Below are positions 1 through 11,231 of a stretch of DNA of 64,000 nt, in pieces; position 1 is the first letter of the stretch, and each line of letters opens with the position of its first letter. Under the pieces are notes generated by a model. That model was not told the origin of the DNA. It was given only the letters and a program-made list of their open reading frames with translations, and made no database searches. This DNA comes from Conoideocrella luteorostrata (taxonomy: Eukaryota > Ascomycota > Sordariomycetes > Hypocreales > Clavicipitaceae): NCBI GenBank assembly GCA_032433595.1, contig JASWJB010000024.1, positions 124,001 to 188,000 of the forward strand, written 5' to 3'. The translations under genes and the position numbers were made by a program.

Positions 1-856
1 CCCCCTCGCACCATGCCAACGCAAGATCTGGCATTCAACGTTCGATAGCCATGGTTCTGAAACACGATGGCTTCAGCTCATCTACGCCAGAAGCTTTGGA
101 GGGCTTTACTGGGCTGGTCGAGTCTTGTCAGTTGCGCCGATCTCGTTTACTCCAGATTGCCCCTTTCACAAACTAATGCGCCGCCTAGATCTGGAGTCGT
201 TAATCAACGAGACCAAACGATTTGCTCTGTCTGCTCGTCGCGACCGTCCCATCCCTGCAGACTTCGAGGCTGTCCTAAGACAGTTCAACCTGCCTACATC
301 GTCATTAAAACCACATCTCAAGAACCCTCTACCGGCCCACACCATTGCGCCCGCCTATCAAAGCGCCTATGTGGAAGACGAAGAAGCATACACGACCTTA
401 CCCCTTCTCGGCCCCGAGTTAAGTGGTAAGGCAGATAAGGATGCTAAAAAGTATATACCGCCATCATTCCCCGACTTTCCGAGCCGTCACACGTATAAAT
501 TTACTCCGCAAGAAGACACAAATACTCGAGATTCGAAGAAAATACGAGAGGAAGCTGCGCGAACATCGCAACATGGCGAAGACGCGCTCCGGCGGTTGGT
601 CAGGGCATCCAAAATGCGGAAGCAGAAGGAAGCCAAGTCTTTGGTTGAAAGGGACAATCAAGGGAAGGAGCGCTTCCGCTTATGGGAGTCAACTATGAGA
701 CGCTTTATGGGAACTGACCAGCGTGGTGAAAATACCGATCAAGTCGAAATCGCAGATCACAGCATGATTGTGAATGGAGACGCCGCGTTTTCGCGTAATG
801 AGGTGTCACGTCCTAGCAAGCGGTCGGCACCGTTGTCGTCTTCTACAGGGAACTAG
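1..856 (+). CDS. taf8: Transcription initiation factor TFIID subunit 8, 5'-truncated by the window
   Basis: TAF8 is a histone-fold subunit of TFIID that pairs with TAF10 in the nucleus. Exons: <1-126 and 189-856. Exon 1 is open to the window edge and carries the second half of the histone fold (VLKHDGF, then TPEALEGFTGLVES). The intron 127-188 (GTCAGT donor, CTAAT branch, CTAG acceptor) splits a Tyr codon and restores the TAF8 reading YLESLI then ETKRFALSARR. The C-terminal half holds the TAF8_C signature, with LPLLGPELSGKADKDAKKYI followed by PPSFPDFPSRHTYKFTP. A Lys/Arg-rich segment follows, and the stop is TAG at 854-856. The start codon lies to the left of the window. The identification rests on the histone fold plus TAF8_C. 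The intron joins in phase, and without it the frame stops early. Confidence 0.88.
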   Translation, partial: PLAPCQRKIWHSTFDSHGSETRWLQLIYARSFGGLYWAGRVLSVAPISFTPDCPFHKLMRRLDLESLINETKRFALSARRDRPIPADFEAVLRQFNLPTSSLKPHLKNPLPAHTIAPAYQSAYVEDEEAYTTLPLLGPELSGKADKDAKKYIPPSFPDFPSRHTYKFTPQEDTNTRDSKKIREEAARTSQHGEDALRRLVRASKMRKQKEAKSLVERDNQGKERFRLWESTMRRFMGTDQRGENTDQVEIADHSMIVNGDAAFSRNEVSRPSKRSAPLSSSTGN

Positions 857-1605
857 TCGTTTGGTTTTTTTATACCACTTCCTCGGCTGACATTTCGATG
901 TCCTAATGTGAATCGGAGTATTGATGCAGCTTTCTGAAGTAGGCGTCAGGGAGCTTTTTCATTGGTTATGATACCCGTCCAAAGAGCGCGCATTGGACCA
1001 GCATATTTATCGGGTTTGGCGTCCGGAGCTGAATTGAATTACAATAGAGTGTGGGATATTTGCACTAGAGATGAGTATTTATGGACGGGTAGTTTCGGCT
1101 CGAAGATGCTCGGATCGACTCCAAATCAGGGAAATTTTTTTAGGTCTTCATAGTTCATTTTGTAAAAGACAGCGGTCTGATCGTTTGCTTAACAATGAGA
1201 ACGCGATGTTCGCTTGTTCGTTAGCTAATTGCACGGCATCGTCAACCCCTCGACTGGATGTCACTGCCCTCAAAGCGATTGTTACAATTCTCTAACCATT
1301 CTTGGAAAGGCGTCGATGTGTCCGGCTATTTGGGCGGTTCCATCTGGGCATCGCTACGGAGTACAATAGCAGCGGAAAAGGTACGAGCATTGAGGTACCT
1401 GCGGGACCACGCCAAACGTGCGGCGGCCCTAATTTTCCACCCACAGAAAAAAATATCCCAATTTCTGCCGAGCCAGGTTTGAGACCAAGCGACCCAGTCG
1501 GTTTTGCAGAAGAGCCAGAAGCCCTCGCGAAACCCTTCCGATTTTCTTCCTCCCCTTCCCACTGCACCTCTCGACTTTCGTTGCATCGCCTTTGTCAACG
1601 TCGCC
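857..1605. other. Intergenic: TAF8 3' flank and RACK1 promoter/5'UTR
   Basis: No gene-like reading frame is supported here. Short frames overlap in both directions without family resemblance. The last roughly 150 bp before the RACK1 ATG are pyrimidine-rich, as is common upstream of highly expressed translation genes, and presumably contain its 5'UTR. Confidence 0.6.
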
Positions 1606-3238
1606 ATGGCTGAACAATTAATCCTCAAGGGCACTCTGGAGGGCCACGTACGTTTTTCGTCCTGCTTTTCCCGATGCTGCTCTGTCCATTTTCTGGGTGT
1701 TGGGATTGGCAATGACAACTCCCCGAATGGAGACTGAGTGGCGGATGGAACTACAATTTGCGATGCGATGGGGAAAAGAAATACTAACTCTCTATACAGA
1801 ATGGCTGGGTCACCTCTTTGGCCACCTCCATGGAGAAGTACGTCGATTCCTAAAACACCCGTCACCATCGTCTCGAAAGGAACACCGAAATGGTTCCGAA
1901 TTTGCTGCCAATAAGATTTGGAATTTGGGGAATATGTTGTGTGCAAGCTAACATTGATTCTTTCTTTGCAGCCCTAATATGCTCCTGTCTGCTTCTCGCG
2001 ACAAGACTCTGATCATCTGGAACCTCACCCGCGATGAGAGCCAATACGGCTACCCCAAGCGATCCTTGAAGGGCCACTCCCACATTGTCTCGGACTGCGT
2101 ATGTTATATCTCCAAGACCGCGAGCTACTTCCTCCTCAGCAGGAGAGGGATCAAAGAGGATGGGAACACATTTGGCTGATACGATGCGGGATGTATAGGT
2201 TATCTCCTCTGATGGTGCTTACGCTCTGTCCGCTTCTTGGGACAAGACCCTTCGTCTGTGGGAGCTTGCCACCGGTACCACCACTCGACGATTTGTCGGC
2301 CACACCAACGACGTCCTCTCCGTCTCTTTCTCTGCCGACAACCGTCAGATCGTCTCTGGTTCCCGCGACCGCACCATCAAGCTGTGGAACACTCTCGGTG
2401 ACTGCAAGTTCACCATCAACGAGAAGGGCCACACTGAGTGGGTTTCTTGCGTGCGATTCAGCCCCAACCCCCAGAACCCCGTCATTGTGTCCTCCGGATG
2501 GGACAAGCTCGTCAAGGTATGTGGGAATATGCATGCCTCTTAACAACTTGACGGTCGCCCGAAACGCAAAATGTCACCACTTTTTTTCTACATGATGTAT
2601 TGCAAAATTCTTAAGTATTTGCTACTTCAGAGCCTTTATGGCCATGAGACAAACTAATCACCTTTGCCTGATTCTTCCCAATCCCCGTTATTTCATTTTG
2701 GGGTTTGAGTTATCGAAACCTACAGAGACATTTTTGCGTTTCCGGCCAGGTCATACACACTATTTCATAAATTGCAGTGGCGCTAACATAGAGGTTTCTG
2801 CACGAAAAACAGGTCTGGGAGCTCTCCAGCTGCAAGCTGCAGACCGACCACATCGGCCACACCGGCTACATCAACACCGTCACCATCTCCCCCGACGGTT
2901 CCCTCTGCGCCTCCGGTGGCAAGGACGGCACCACCATGCTCTGGGATCTTAACGAGTCCAAGCACCTGTACTCCCTCAACGCCAACGACGAGATCCACGC
3001 CCTCGTCTTCTCCCCCAACCGATACTGGCTCTGCGCTGCCACCGCCAGCAGCATCATCATCTTCGACCTCGAGAAGAAGAGCAAGGTCGACGAGCTCAAG
3101 CCCGAGTTCACTGCTGTTGGCAAGAAGAGCCGGGAGCCCGAGTGTGTCTCCCTGGCCTGGTCTGCTGATGGCCAGACTCTCTTCGCTGGTTACACCGACA
3201 ACATCATCCGTGCTTGGGGCGTCATGTCGAGGGCATAA
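1606..3238 (+). CDS. cpc2: Guanine nucleotide-binding protein beta-like protein, RACK1/Cpc2/Asc1 (40S ribosome WD40 protein)
   Basis: This is the seven-bladed WD40 scaffold of the 40S subunit head, linked in fungi to general amino-acid control and signalling. Exons: 1606-1647, 1800-1837, 1972-2098, 2199-2516 and 2813-3238. They join in phase to 316 aa, the usual RACK1 length. The start sits in a good context (GCCATGG) and gives [14 protein letters not shown], then [20 protein letters not shown]. Repeat hallmarks are visible: [49 protein letters not shown] and [13 protein letters not shown]. The protein ends [17 protein letters not shown]. Coding exons are strongly biased to C-ending codons, as in highly expressed genes. 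The last intron (2517-2812, 296 nt) is much longer than the others and contains a C/D snoRNA-like element, listed separately. Confidence 0.96.
2588..2675 (+). ncRNA. Intronic C/D box snoRNA resembling snR24/U24
   Basis: The element lies inside the last RACK1 intron. Box C-like ATGATGT is at 2592-2598 and box D CTGA at 2668-2671. Between them, in U24 order, come TATTTGCTACTTCAGA (2617-2632, first guide region with degenerate D'), ATGAGA (C'-like, about 2644) and AATCACC (about 2656, second guide region). From memory, yeast snR24 is encoded in an ASC1 intron and carries the same blocks in the same order. The match and host gene are therefore mutually supporting, but no alignment was run. A terminal stem is not obvious. 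Expected role: 2'-O-methylation of 25S rRNA. Confidence 0.72.
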
Positions 3239-4238
3239 GCGTCCCTTCTTTTCTTTTTTCTTCCCAAGTTGTCTTTTTTTTTGAAAGCAAGAGAGAAAAA
3301 ATCTGAAAGGATGTTTCAAAATGTAATGCGGCGAAAGGGTCAAACTACGGTGGAAACCATTTGGAGAGGAACGAAAGGGATGGGTGGCCGAGAGGAAATC
3401 CAACCAACAATTTATGGGATGAATGGATCGATGGTAGGGTAGATCATGGTGGGGCGTCATATGGCTGGCTTCTCCTCCTCGTTTTGGTCTTCTTTATTGA
3501 TGTGAAGGAAAACGGGGAACAAAAAAACTATCTGTAACTGACGAGGCGTGACGCATTCATTGCTGGGTTAGGCAGCCTCCGAAGGCAGGATTAGGCATGC
3601 ATGCTTTGTTCTTCCAATAAAGAACTCGACTTTCATGATTAGTGATGCACTGCTGATGTGACTTTCATATAAAGTGTGTATGGGATCGGGTCGGTAGCAT
3701 GTCACTGCCGTGGAGAGCACGGGCGTGCCACGCATATACTGAAGAAAATTGAGCTAATGACATTCATTGGTGAAGATTAACTCGATCGAAGACATGATGA
3801 CGGCTGGTTGGTAGAACGCTGTTCCTTTCATTTGGTGCAAACTAACCTAGTTATGTGGGGTGCTGCCAGCGTTACGCAACACACACTCGATAATGCTATT
3901 ACGAGCCTCCTTGTAAGCAGTTTGGCACAGCAAAGTAGACAAATTGGCTCTATTGAATCATGCTTTTTGTCCTCCTTCTAACCTATCCCCCCAATGGCTT
4001 CTATTTGGCCATGACTTTTCATTTTTGCCCCCCCCCCCCCCAATACGGGTTGATAATACAAACGTCTTTCTCCCTGCGGCCCTTGCATCTATGCATAGGG
4101 GATGCGGTGTTGCGAAGAGTGTCTCTCCAAGCTATAACCACGGCCTCAAGCAACAATCGACGATGCTACTGGAGTAGATCGAAAGTTGAGACACTTCTCG
4201 AAGTAGGAAAATGTGAACGATCGTTCCTGCTAGTTTAT
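3239..4238. other. Intergenic between convergent RACK1 and Ost3/6 genes
   Basis: This is the 3' flank of two genes that end toward each other. I see no supported gene. A run of 14 C residues lies at 4028-4041. Frames in this stretch have no recognisable family features. Confidence 0.6.
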
Positions 4239-5443
4239 TTACATAAATGGTGGCAGGGAGAATGGATAGCTTGCGTTCTTGATGCGGAATACGCTCAGCA
4301 AAAAGCTGAACATAAAGAACATGATAGCTCCCCAAACCAGAACAACCACAGATTGCGACTTCGAGTTGGTCATGCGAGGAACCTTGGTGGCAAGGGCAAT
4401 AGTGCAGAAACTCAAGAGGCCATCTTTTGGGCAGACAGAGTTAGCTAACGGAACGGGAAATCGGAAAATATACGATCTTTAGGTAAACTTACACATGGCG
4501 GCGATAATCTGGGTCTCAAGTCCCAGCTGACTCTGGAAGCCCCCAGCAAAGTAAGTGATACCGCCCTTACCATCTCCAGCAACATAGGGGACCTTGCGGA
4601 TGTGATTGAACATGTGGCCGCTGGTGAAGAGGAGGATGGCGATCATGCTGCCGGCAGCCCAAAGGTTACGGCTCTGGATGATTGGGAGGACGTATGGCGC
4701 GGCAGAGACGGTAACTGTGACGGCACCGGCCAGGAACGTCAAGACGGAAGCCCACTTCAGCCAATTGATGGGACGCTTGAGTTCGGGGTGAGGTCGGTCG
4801 GGGAGGTTGCGCGTAAGCCAGGCATGAACTTGCTCGGCGGAAGGTGATCTAGAAACATGAGCGTCAATACTGATACAAACTTTGTTAATGTTCCTCCTAT
4901 CAATTCTGTTACTAACCCCGTGTTGAAGTCATATCGAATAGGCTCAACCGAGGCCACAGCGTGCGGCCCAGTCGTAGGAGGGAAGAGCATCAGAACGGGT
5001 GCCGTTTGAAGGCCGAGCTAGAAAGAAACCCCGTCAACGTTAGATTATCCCTTCAGTCATTATCCAATCGGACGGTCATTCCAACTCCATACCGATAAGA
5101 ACGTATCTCTGCCCTCGGTGAAATCCAAAACACCAAATAGCAGCCTGGATTCCTGGCGGCGATCACCTTTGGTCCAGCTCTGTGACACCAATTCCCACTC
5201 TGGCTTGAAATCCCGGCAAAGTTGGCATCCAAACCGCGACTCCTGCGCGGTCAAAACTATAGCAACGGCATAATCTCGTGGACTAGCCGTCAGTGACTTG
5301 TACGAAGCATCGTTAAGCTGGATGGGGGTGGTCAGACGGGAGATGCGGGTGAACTGGGCGAATCGCTGCTGGCTGGTTTCTTCGGCGGCAAAAGCACTGG
5401 CGACGAGGGCACAGCCCGATGCGAGGGTCGACAGAAAACGCAT
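4239..5443 (-). CDS. Oligosaccharyltransferase complex subunit, Ost3/Ost6 (thioredoxin-fold) family
   Basis: This is the oxidoreductase subunit of the ER oligosaccharyltransferase, which holds acceptor proteins through mixed disulfides during N-glycosylation. Exons (complement): 5093-5443, 4917-5017, 4493-4848 and 4239-4423. They join to 330 aa, within the yeast Ost3/Ost6 range. A signal peptide (residues 1-20, MRFLSTLASG then CALVASAFA) precedes a lumenal thioredoxin-like domain with the CxxC pair at C73/C76 (FGCQLCRDF). Four membrane segments follow: around VLTFLAGAVTVTVSAAPYVL, MIAILLFTSGHMF, YGLLSFCTIALA and SVVVLVWGAIMFFMFSFLL. The last intron uses GTAAGT at 4487-4492, which gives the family sequence MYGLLSFC; the competing upstream GT would break the frame. 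Ost3 and Ost6 cannot be told apart from sequence alone. Confidence 0.92.
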
Positions 5444-6026
5444 CGTGAACGGCAGCGGGACTGTCGCGGCTGCGGATTGACTGGTTCCTGGAACGGTGAT
5501 TACGGAGGAAGTTTAGCTGTCTGGCGGGAAGCTGGCGGGACGCTGTCTGGAGCATCACTTGGAGCTGAGGTGGCCTTAGACACACAGCGGACCGTTCAGT
5601 GTTGAACCACATTCAGCCACAATTGGTGCCACAAGCCACATTTGCGTTACTGAGACTTCTTAGTCATCATTTCTGTGGAATCCATTTATAAGACATCACG
5701 TGAAATAACCTGGCAAAACGGCCACCTAATGGCGCTAAGCTCAAAACAGCAGATTGTTTACTCCCTGTGCGGGATGAACCCGAGCAAAACATGGCCCGCC
5801 GACAATGGCTCGAGTTCGATCAGCTTCACAACGGCATCCCGACCGACGACCAAATACGCGCCCGAATACACACGACCTACACGCGGTGCCGAAACATACA
5901 TCAGAAGGCTGCGCCTGAGCTCACAGCAACTGGCGCGTTCTCTCAAATCGTTTTCTTCTTCAGATCTCCCTTTCGCGAAAGTCAGACTCACTTAGCGCCC
6001 GGTGAGGCGAAGTGCAAGTTGACATC
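5444..6026. promoter_or_regulatory. Divergent promoter region, Ost3/6 (-) and coiled-coil gene (+)
   Basis: The two genes start back to back about 580 bp apart. An open frame from ATG 5791 runs rightward for about 100 codons, but it is out of phase with the coiled-coil gene across the 6048-6114 intron. I therefore treat it as 5'UTR or a chance frame. Confidence 0.4.
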
Positions 6027-7822
6027 ATGGGCGCCAACTCTACTGAGGTACTTCTACTCCCGATTTACGCCAGACATGTCTTGTGTTATATCGTGATTGC
6101 TGACAATGCTTCAGCGCATGGCGCACATTCACGAACTTGAAATGCTGCGGCAAGAAGCCCTGCGTAAAACTGAATCCATCACTCGCGACGAAGAGGTTCG
6201 GCTGTGGCAATTGCGACTGGTGACGATGCGACATGAGAACACAGACTTGCGAGAGCAACTCGGGCTGCGAGAATTCAATATTAGCCTGCTCGTGAGAGAC
6301 ACTGATCAACTTCGACTTGACTTGGAGGACGGCAAACAAACAGTTCGTGCGCAAGAGGCGCGGCTTAAGAAGCAGGATATTGAAATAGCCAGTCTCAAGG
6401 TATTACAGAAGAACTTGATTTTCTCAGATCTCCTACACAAAGTATTCCATTGTCTAACGCATGTTTCTTCGAAAGACCGAGATCGAATCCATCAACGGGT
6501 GTATGCAGGACTCGGGTAAAGCCCTCCAGGAGAAGTTTGCGTTGGCCAGAGAACTCGACCGGCTCAAGCCAGAATTAGAGCATTTGCAGTCACAGCTTAA
6601 GACCTACCAGGCCACAGTAGCAGAGAAAAACGATCTTCGGCGGCAACTAGACTCTCTCGAGGTAGAACTCGAGAACGAAAAGAGGTCAAGGCAGCGCCTG
6701 CAATCCAAGAACAACGACGCCGCAACTGCTGAGTTGGCGTCACGATTAGAGGATGCTGAGAAAAAACTCGCAGCAGAAAAGAAAGAGCGTGAGAAGGCCA
6801 AAAAGGAGCATGATAGACAATTAGCATCCTTGAACGCTGAAAACGAGCGACTAGAGGAGCGCATCACTAGTCTTAAAGAGAAGTCCAAGACGCTGCAAAC
6901 TGAACTTAAGGAGGCAAAGGAGCAGCTCGAAGATGTCCAGACCGAGCTTGCCACCACTAAAACACGCCACATGCCTCGCGGCGATGACGATAAGCCTAAG
7001 AAAGCTATCACACTACCCACCGATGTCGGCAAGAAGCGTCGTGCCCCGGTTATGAGCTTTGAGGAGATTACGATTCAGACTCCAGGTAACGATGTTGTGG
7101 CACGGGAGAGGCCAACTAAGAAGCGCGGTGGTGAGAAGACAACTGTGGGCGAGAAGTCGGCTTTCTCTGTTACGCCGTTCCTTAACCGAACCAAGTCGCT
7201 CACTGATGATTCTGCTCAAGAAGAATCGTCCAACAACGTGTCGACGGAAGCTGATCCGGAATCTATGTCCAATGCCCCATCAGCCCCGGAGCCTTCTTCG
7301 GAGTCAGAAGAGGAGCCGCCTAAACCGAAAGTCTCATTCAACTCTACAGTGACGTTTAAATCACCTGCGAAGGTGGCCAGGCCACGCGGCCGTCCCCCGA
7401 AAGCGACTCCTTTGGGCGAGTCTACTCCTGCTAAGACAAACAGAGTCATCAGGTCAAGAGGAACGCCAAAAGTAAAGTCACTGCCCGAGATTTCGGTAGA
7501 CAAGTCTAGCGAGGAATCAAGTGCTACAGATCAAGAGAACGTGCAGGTCGTGGCTTCTAAGAAATCCGCGCCCGTTCTGCAGTCTAAGGGGCAAGACGGA
7601 GACGCGAAAAAGAAGAAACGCAAGCTGCTTGGTGCTGCGAACACAACGTTATTTGATGATGATGATGGCGAGGCAGTAACCCAAACCAAGCCCCAACCAG
7701 TGGCTATCAAGAGAACAAGAGCTCGTCTCGGCGGTGGTGTCCGAAATGCTTTTGCAGCAGGCACCTCATTCTCACCCCTGAAGAGGGATAGAAGAGGTGT
7801 CAATGCTAGCTTCTTAGCATAA
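6027..7822 (+). CDS. Coiled-coil protein with C-terminal AT-hook-like motif, function unknown
   Basis: Exons 6027-6047, 6115-6399 and 6476-7822 join in phase to 550 aa. The start ATG 6027 (context TCATCATGG, in-frame stop upstream at 6003) was chosen because exon 1 gives MGANSTE, ending exactly in phase with exon 2 (RMAHIHELEMLRQEALRK). The longer frame starting at 5791 does not fit the splice phase. Residues from about 10 to 280 are heptad-rich and highly charged, suggesting an extended coiled coil. The rest is low-complexity and Ser/Glu/Lys-rich, with an AT-hook-like RPRGRPPK near residue 404, a basic KKKKRKLL stretch typical of a nuclear signal, and a terminal block SFSPLKRDRR then GVNASFLA. 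A nuclear or chromosome-associated role is inferred. I do not recognise a named family with confidence. Confidence 0.78.
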
Positions 7823-8347
7823 AGGTATTTTCGACGGCGTGATGATATATTATGATCATGATGGCTGGTTGGGTATAAGTCGTTGGGACTTTGTATTTTA
7901 TTTGCATTAGTGGCGTTGTTCGTGTTTATTATATGTGGGTACAAACGAGAAACGGGGAACATAATGGCGCAATTTGGATATTTATACTGGAATATGATTT
8001 TCAAAGGGTAGTCGATTAACTATCTCCATCTATTACATTGTCCGCTGCACACGTGCCATTGACGCTGGCCGGGGTGTCAGGGAAATAACGGCTGTAGTGC
8101 AGGGTAGAGAAGTTTGAACGCTGTCTCATGAACCTGCGGGCTCCACAACCACAATCAATGGAATGAAATAAAGGAGACTATTCTTTAAAACGGACATGAA
8201 CTCTTTCACACCACGGCGATGAACTTGGGAATCCTCGTTTCTAAATTCCAATCCAATCTCACAACATCCAACTTTTTTTTTATGAGATTCTTGTCTATTG
8301 ATTAGATAGAGCTATCGTCGTAACGGCGACACCTCTAGCCACTGATC
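7823..8347. other. Intergenic between coiled-coil gene and mrm2
   Basis: Contains the 3' flank of the upstream gene and the mrm2 promoter. No gene, RNA or repeat is supported. Confidence 0.6.
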
Positions 8348-9746
8348 ATGGCGCCTACTAATCCCAACTTCGTGCTGAGCTTCAAGACATGCTCCGTCTT
8401 CATATGCCCGCCTTGTCTCACGGCCACATTTTGCCAAACAAGTCGGCATGCTCGATGGTCATCATCCAACTCGCGATGGAAGCAGCGCCAAGGAGGGGAC
8501 ATGTTTGCGCGGGACGCGAAAGTTCAGGGGTTGAAAAGCAGAGCGGCGTTCAAGCTTCTCGAGGTGAGGGACACGCTTCGTCCCATAATTGAACAACGGG
8601 TTCCGAGCCGTCTAACATGAGTGCAGATGGATTCAAAACACAGGTTGTTTAAGCCTGGACAAATGGTGGTTGATCTGGTGAGATTGGCCATGCTTTGGCT
8701 CCGAAACCGTGCAAACAATAAACGTCTAACTTGAGGGAAGGGATACGCCCCGGGCAGTTGGTCGCAGGTGCGCTCACTCACACCCACGGCAGCTTGCCAA
8801 TGAGCCCTGCTTTTGGAAGGAGACTCAATTAACACATATAGGTCGCACAAGAACGAACCAGACCTCGGGGTCGCGTCATCGGCATAGATCTCATTCCGGC
8901 CCAGCCACCCCGCGGAGTGGCGACCTTTCAAGGAGATTTCCTGTCGCCCATGGTGCAGAAGCTCGTCAAGGAATTTATTGCTCGAACGTGGAGCCAACAA
9001 GTACACCCTCAGAAGGAAGTTTCTGAAGCTGATGGCGAGGGCGAAGGCGAAGGCGAGATGCTTGACCGACCCAGCTATATTGATAGGGAGAGGCATGCGA
9101 GTGAGGAAGTGCAAGGGGAAACCAACCCGGCTGCATCATCGGTGGATGTAAGCTGATTCTTGAGATTCGATTTGTTCTGCGAGAAGAGCTCGGAGGGCTA
9201 ACTTGAGGTTTAGGTCGTTCTAAGTGACATGTCAGCACCCTGGGTCCAAACCTCCGGTTATATGTCGAATACGTTGACCAATCCGTATCGTAGGTTGATG
9301 AATACGAGTGGCGTGGCGTTTAGGGACCATGCGGGCAGTATGGTGCGTTTCATTACCTTCCTCAAATGCTACAGTGAATTGGCTTTGCTGAAGCGAAGGA
9401 GCTGAGAAGCTAATAGCGAAGCGGACTGTAGGATCTCTGCACCGCAGCTTTGCAGTTCGCAAGCGATACGTTGAAACCGGGCGGGCATTTCGTGTGCAAG
9501 TTCTATCAGGGGACGGAGGATAAGAAGTTTGAGGGTAAGCTGAAGAGATTGTTTGGAAAGGTGTTCAGGGAGAAGCCTGAGTCGTCGAGAAGTGTGAGTT
9601 ATACCAGTCCTTCCCTTCACGTGGTAATTCCGAGATAGTTTATTGGATCGCTCTGACTATGTTTGATGTAGGAGAGCAAGGAGGCGTATTTTATTGCGTT
9701 GCGGAGAAAGCAGGGTGTGTTGCTTGAACCGGAAGATACCCCGTAG
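8348..9746 (+). CDS. mrm2: Mitochondrial rRNA 2'-O-ribose methyltransferase, FtsJ/RrmJ family (Mrm2-like)
   Basis: The enzyme methylates a uridine ribose in the peptidyl-transferase centre of mitochondrial large-subunit rRNA, using S-adenosylmethionine. Seven exons: 8348-8563, 8627-8677, 8741-8767, 8842-9147, 9214-9342, 9432-9593 and 9672-9746 (321 aa). The N-terminus is Arg/Ser/Thr-rich, fitting a mitochondrial presequence. Catalytic K-D-K-E tetrad: K about 69 (RAAFKLLE), D about 205 (VVLSDMSAPW), K about 266 (GGHFVCKFYQG) and E about 301 (SKEAYFIA). The SAM-binding loop is DLGYAPGSWSQVA. An acidic insertion (about residues 135-200, GEGEGEGE) lies between strands, as I recall for fungal members. 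Exon 3 is only 27 nt. The FtsJ assignment is firm. The mitochondrial member is inferred from the presequence and length. Confidence 0.92.
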
Positions 9747-10062
9747 ATCATGAAATGGTCAACATGAACTTCATGCGTTATAACTCCTTGTACAACAGGT
9801 AGGGCCTAAGCCTCTAGTCGCATCATGTCACATCACTTTTACATGTATACGAGACAATTGTGGTTTAAAAAGTCAAATGCGCCAAAAGTCATGTTGGATT
9901 TTTGTCGTGAGATACCGAGCCACGCCTGTTCCATGCAAGTGTCCCATAATACTAAGCACAACACCGGCATCAATTTTGCACCTGGTCGCTGCCGTTGACC
10001 ATTCGTCACACGGCCCTGACCACACGATACTCCTGCTGCGTCTCCATCCCAACGCCACCGCC
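9747..10062. other. Intergenic between convergent mrm2 and rpl18
   Basis: Short tail-to-tail spacer. It holds only 3' flanks as far as I can see. Confidence 0.6.
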
Positions 10063-11231
10063 TTAGACCTTGAAACCGCGAGAGCGTCTTCGGCCACGAG
10101 CACGCTCGAACTTGCGGCCCTTGGAGACAACATGGGGCTTCTGTAATGGGGTGTCAGCAAAAAAGACAACAACAATAAGAAAACACCTCTTCTCTTCTCT
10201 TTTCACTCATGGCAATGCGGAAAACTGACCTTGTGCTTGTGGGGACCCATGCCGAAGTGCTTGACGGCCTCACGGGCGTTCTTGGGTCCACGCAGGATCA
10301 GGGTGTTGCTGCCAGTGGGGGCACGCAGAGCAAGCTGGTCCAGAGTAATGGCCTCGCCGCCGGCCTTGATGATGCGAGCGCGAGCGGTAGCGGTGAATCG
10401 CAGAGCCGCGACGGTGACCTTGGGGGCGGTCAACAGACGGTTGTCGTCGGTGACGGTGCCGACAACGACGACGGTGCGCTTCTCGCCGTCCTTGTTGATG
10501 TTGGCGCTGATGCGAGACAAGGAGACGGGAGGGCGGTTGATCTTGGACATAAACAGGCGTCGGAGGACGACCTTGTTGAAGCTGGCATCCGTGCGGCCTG
10601 CATGAACCCATTAGCAAAACCCCGAAAAATTTCTCGAACGCCTCGCAAAGCCCTGATTTTCCACGCAATAGCTTTTCACCAGCTCACTCGGCCAAGTCCT
10701 TGGATGGAGATCGAAATTTTCATGAGTAGAGGGTCAATACGTACGAGACAGGAAGCGGTACAGCTTTACCAAGAGCTTGAGGTAGACATTGTCGCTCTTG
10801 GGGGCAGAGCGGTGAGTGCCCTTAACGTGGTGGCGGTTAAGATCGATACCTGAAGATGAGCAAAAGTTCCATCGTCAGCCATTTGTTCAAGCATGCTCAA
10901 AAAAAGGAAAGCCAGCCTCTCCAAAGAATATTGCAGAATGTCCTCACCCACATATCTTCAATCCATATCAGTTTTCACAGTTGCAGATGCCCGTATTTCA
11001 GGAGGCACCGCAACGTGGTTATCATGATAATTGGATCTTCGATGGGTGGTTGTGAGAGGTTCGCAAATCCTTTGGGGCGCTTATCCGTCCGCAAGAATAG
11101 GTCTGTGGCACCATTTACTTCCGCTGTTCATTCGTAGATACGAAAAGAAAATAGCAGGACGCAACTGATGCCATTGTCCCCATCTCACTCGCATACGCAG
11201 GCTGATCATCGAATGGTTTTCACGTACCCAT
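10063..11231 (-). CDS. rpl18: 60S ribosomal protein L18 (eL18)
   Basis: Cytosolic large-subunit ribosomal protein. Exons (complement): 11228-11231, 10745-10849, 10230-10597 and 10063-10140, joined to 184 aa, the standard length. The first coding exon is only ATGG, followed by donor GTACGT and a 378-nt intron. Exon 2 then begins GT ATC GAT, giving [20 protein letters not shown]. Exon 3 carries [20 protein letters not shown], and the end is [18 protein letters not shown] then SRGFKV. Codon use is strongly C-ending, as in RACK1. The tiny first exon decides the start: the only other nearby Met (at the MSKINRPP position) would delete the conserved N-terminus. Confidence 0.95.

Noticed and set aside
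5791..6096. Frame starting MARRQWLEF upstream of the coiled-coil gene, as its true N-terminus
   Set aside because: Joining it to exon 2 is out of phase at the only good donor (6048). ATG 6027 in a strong context joins exactly in phase.
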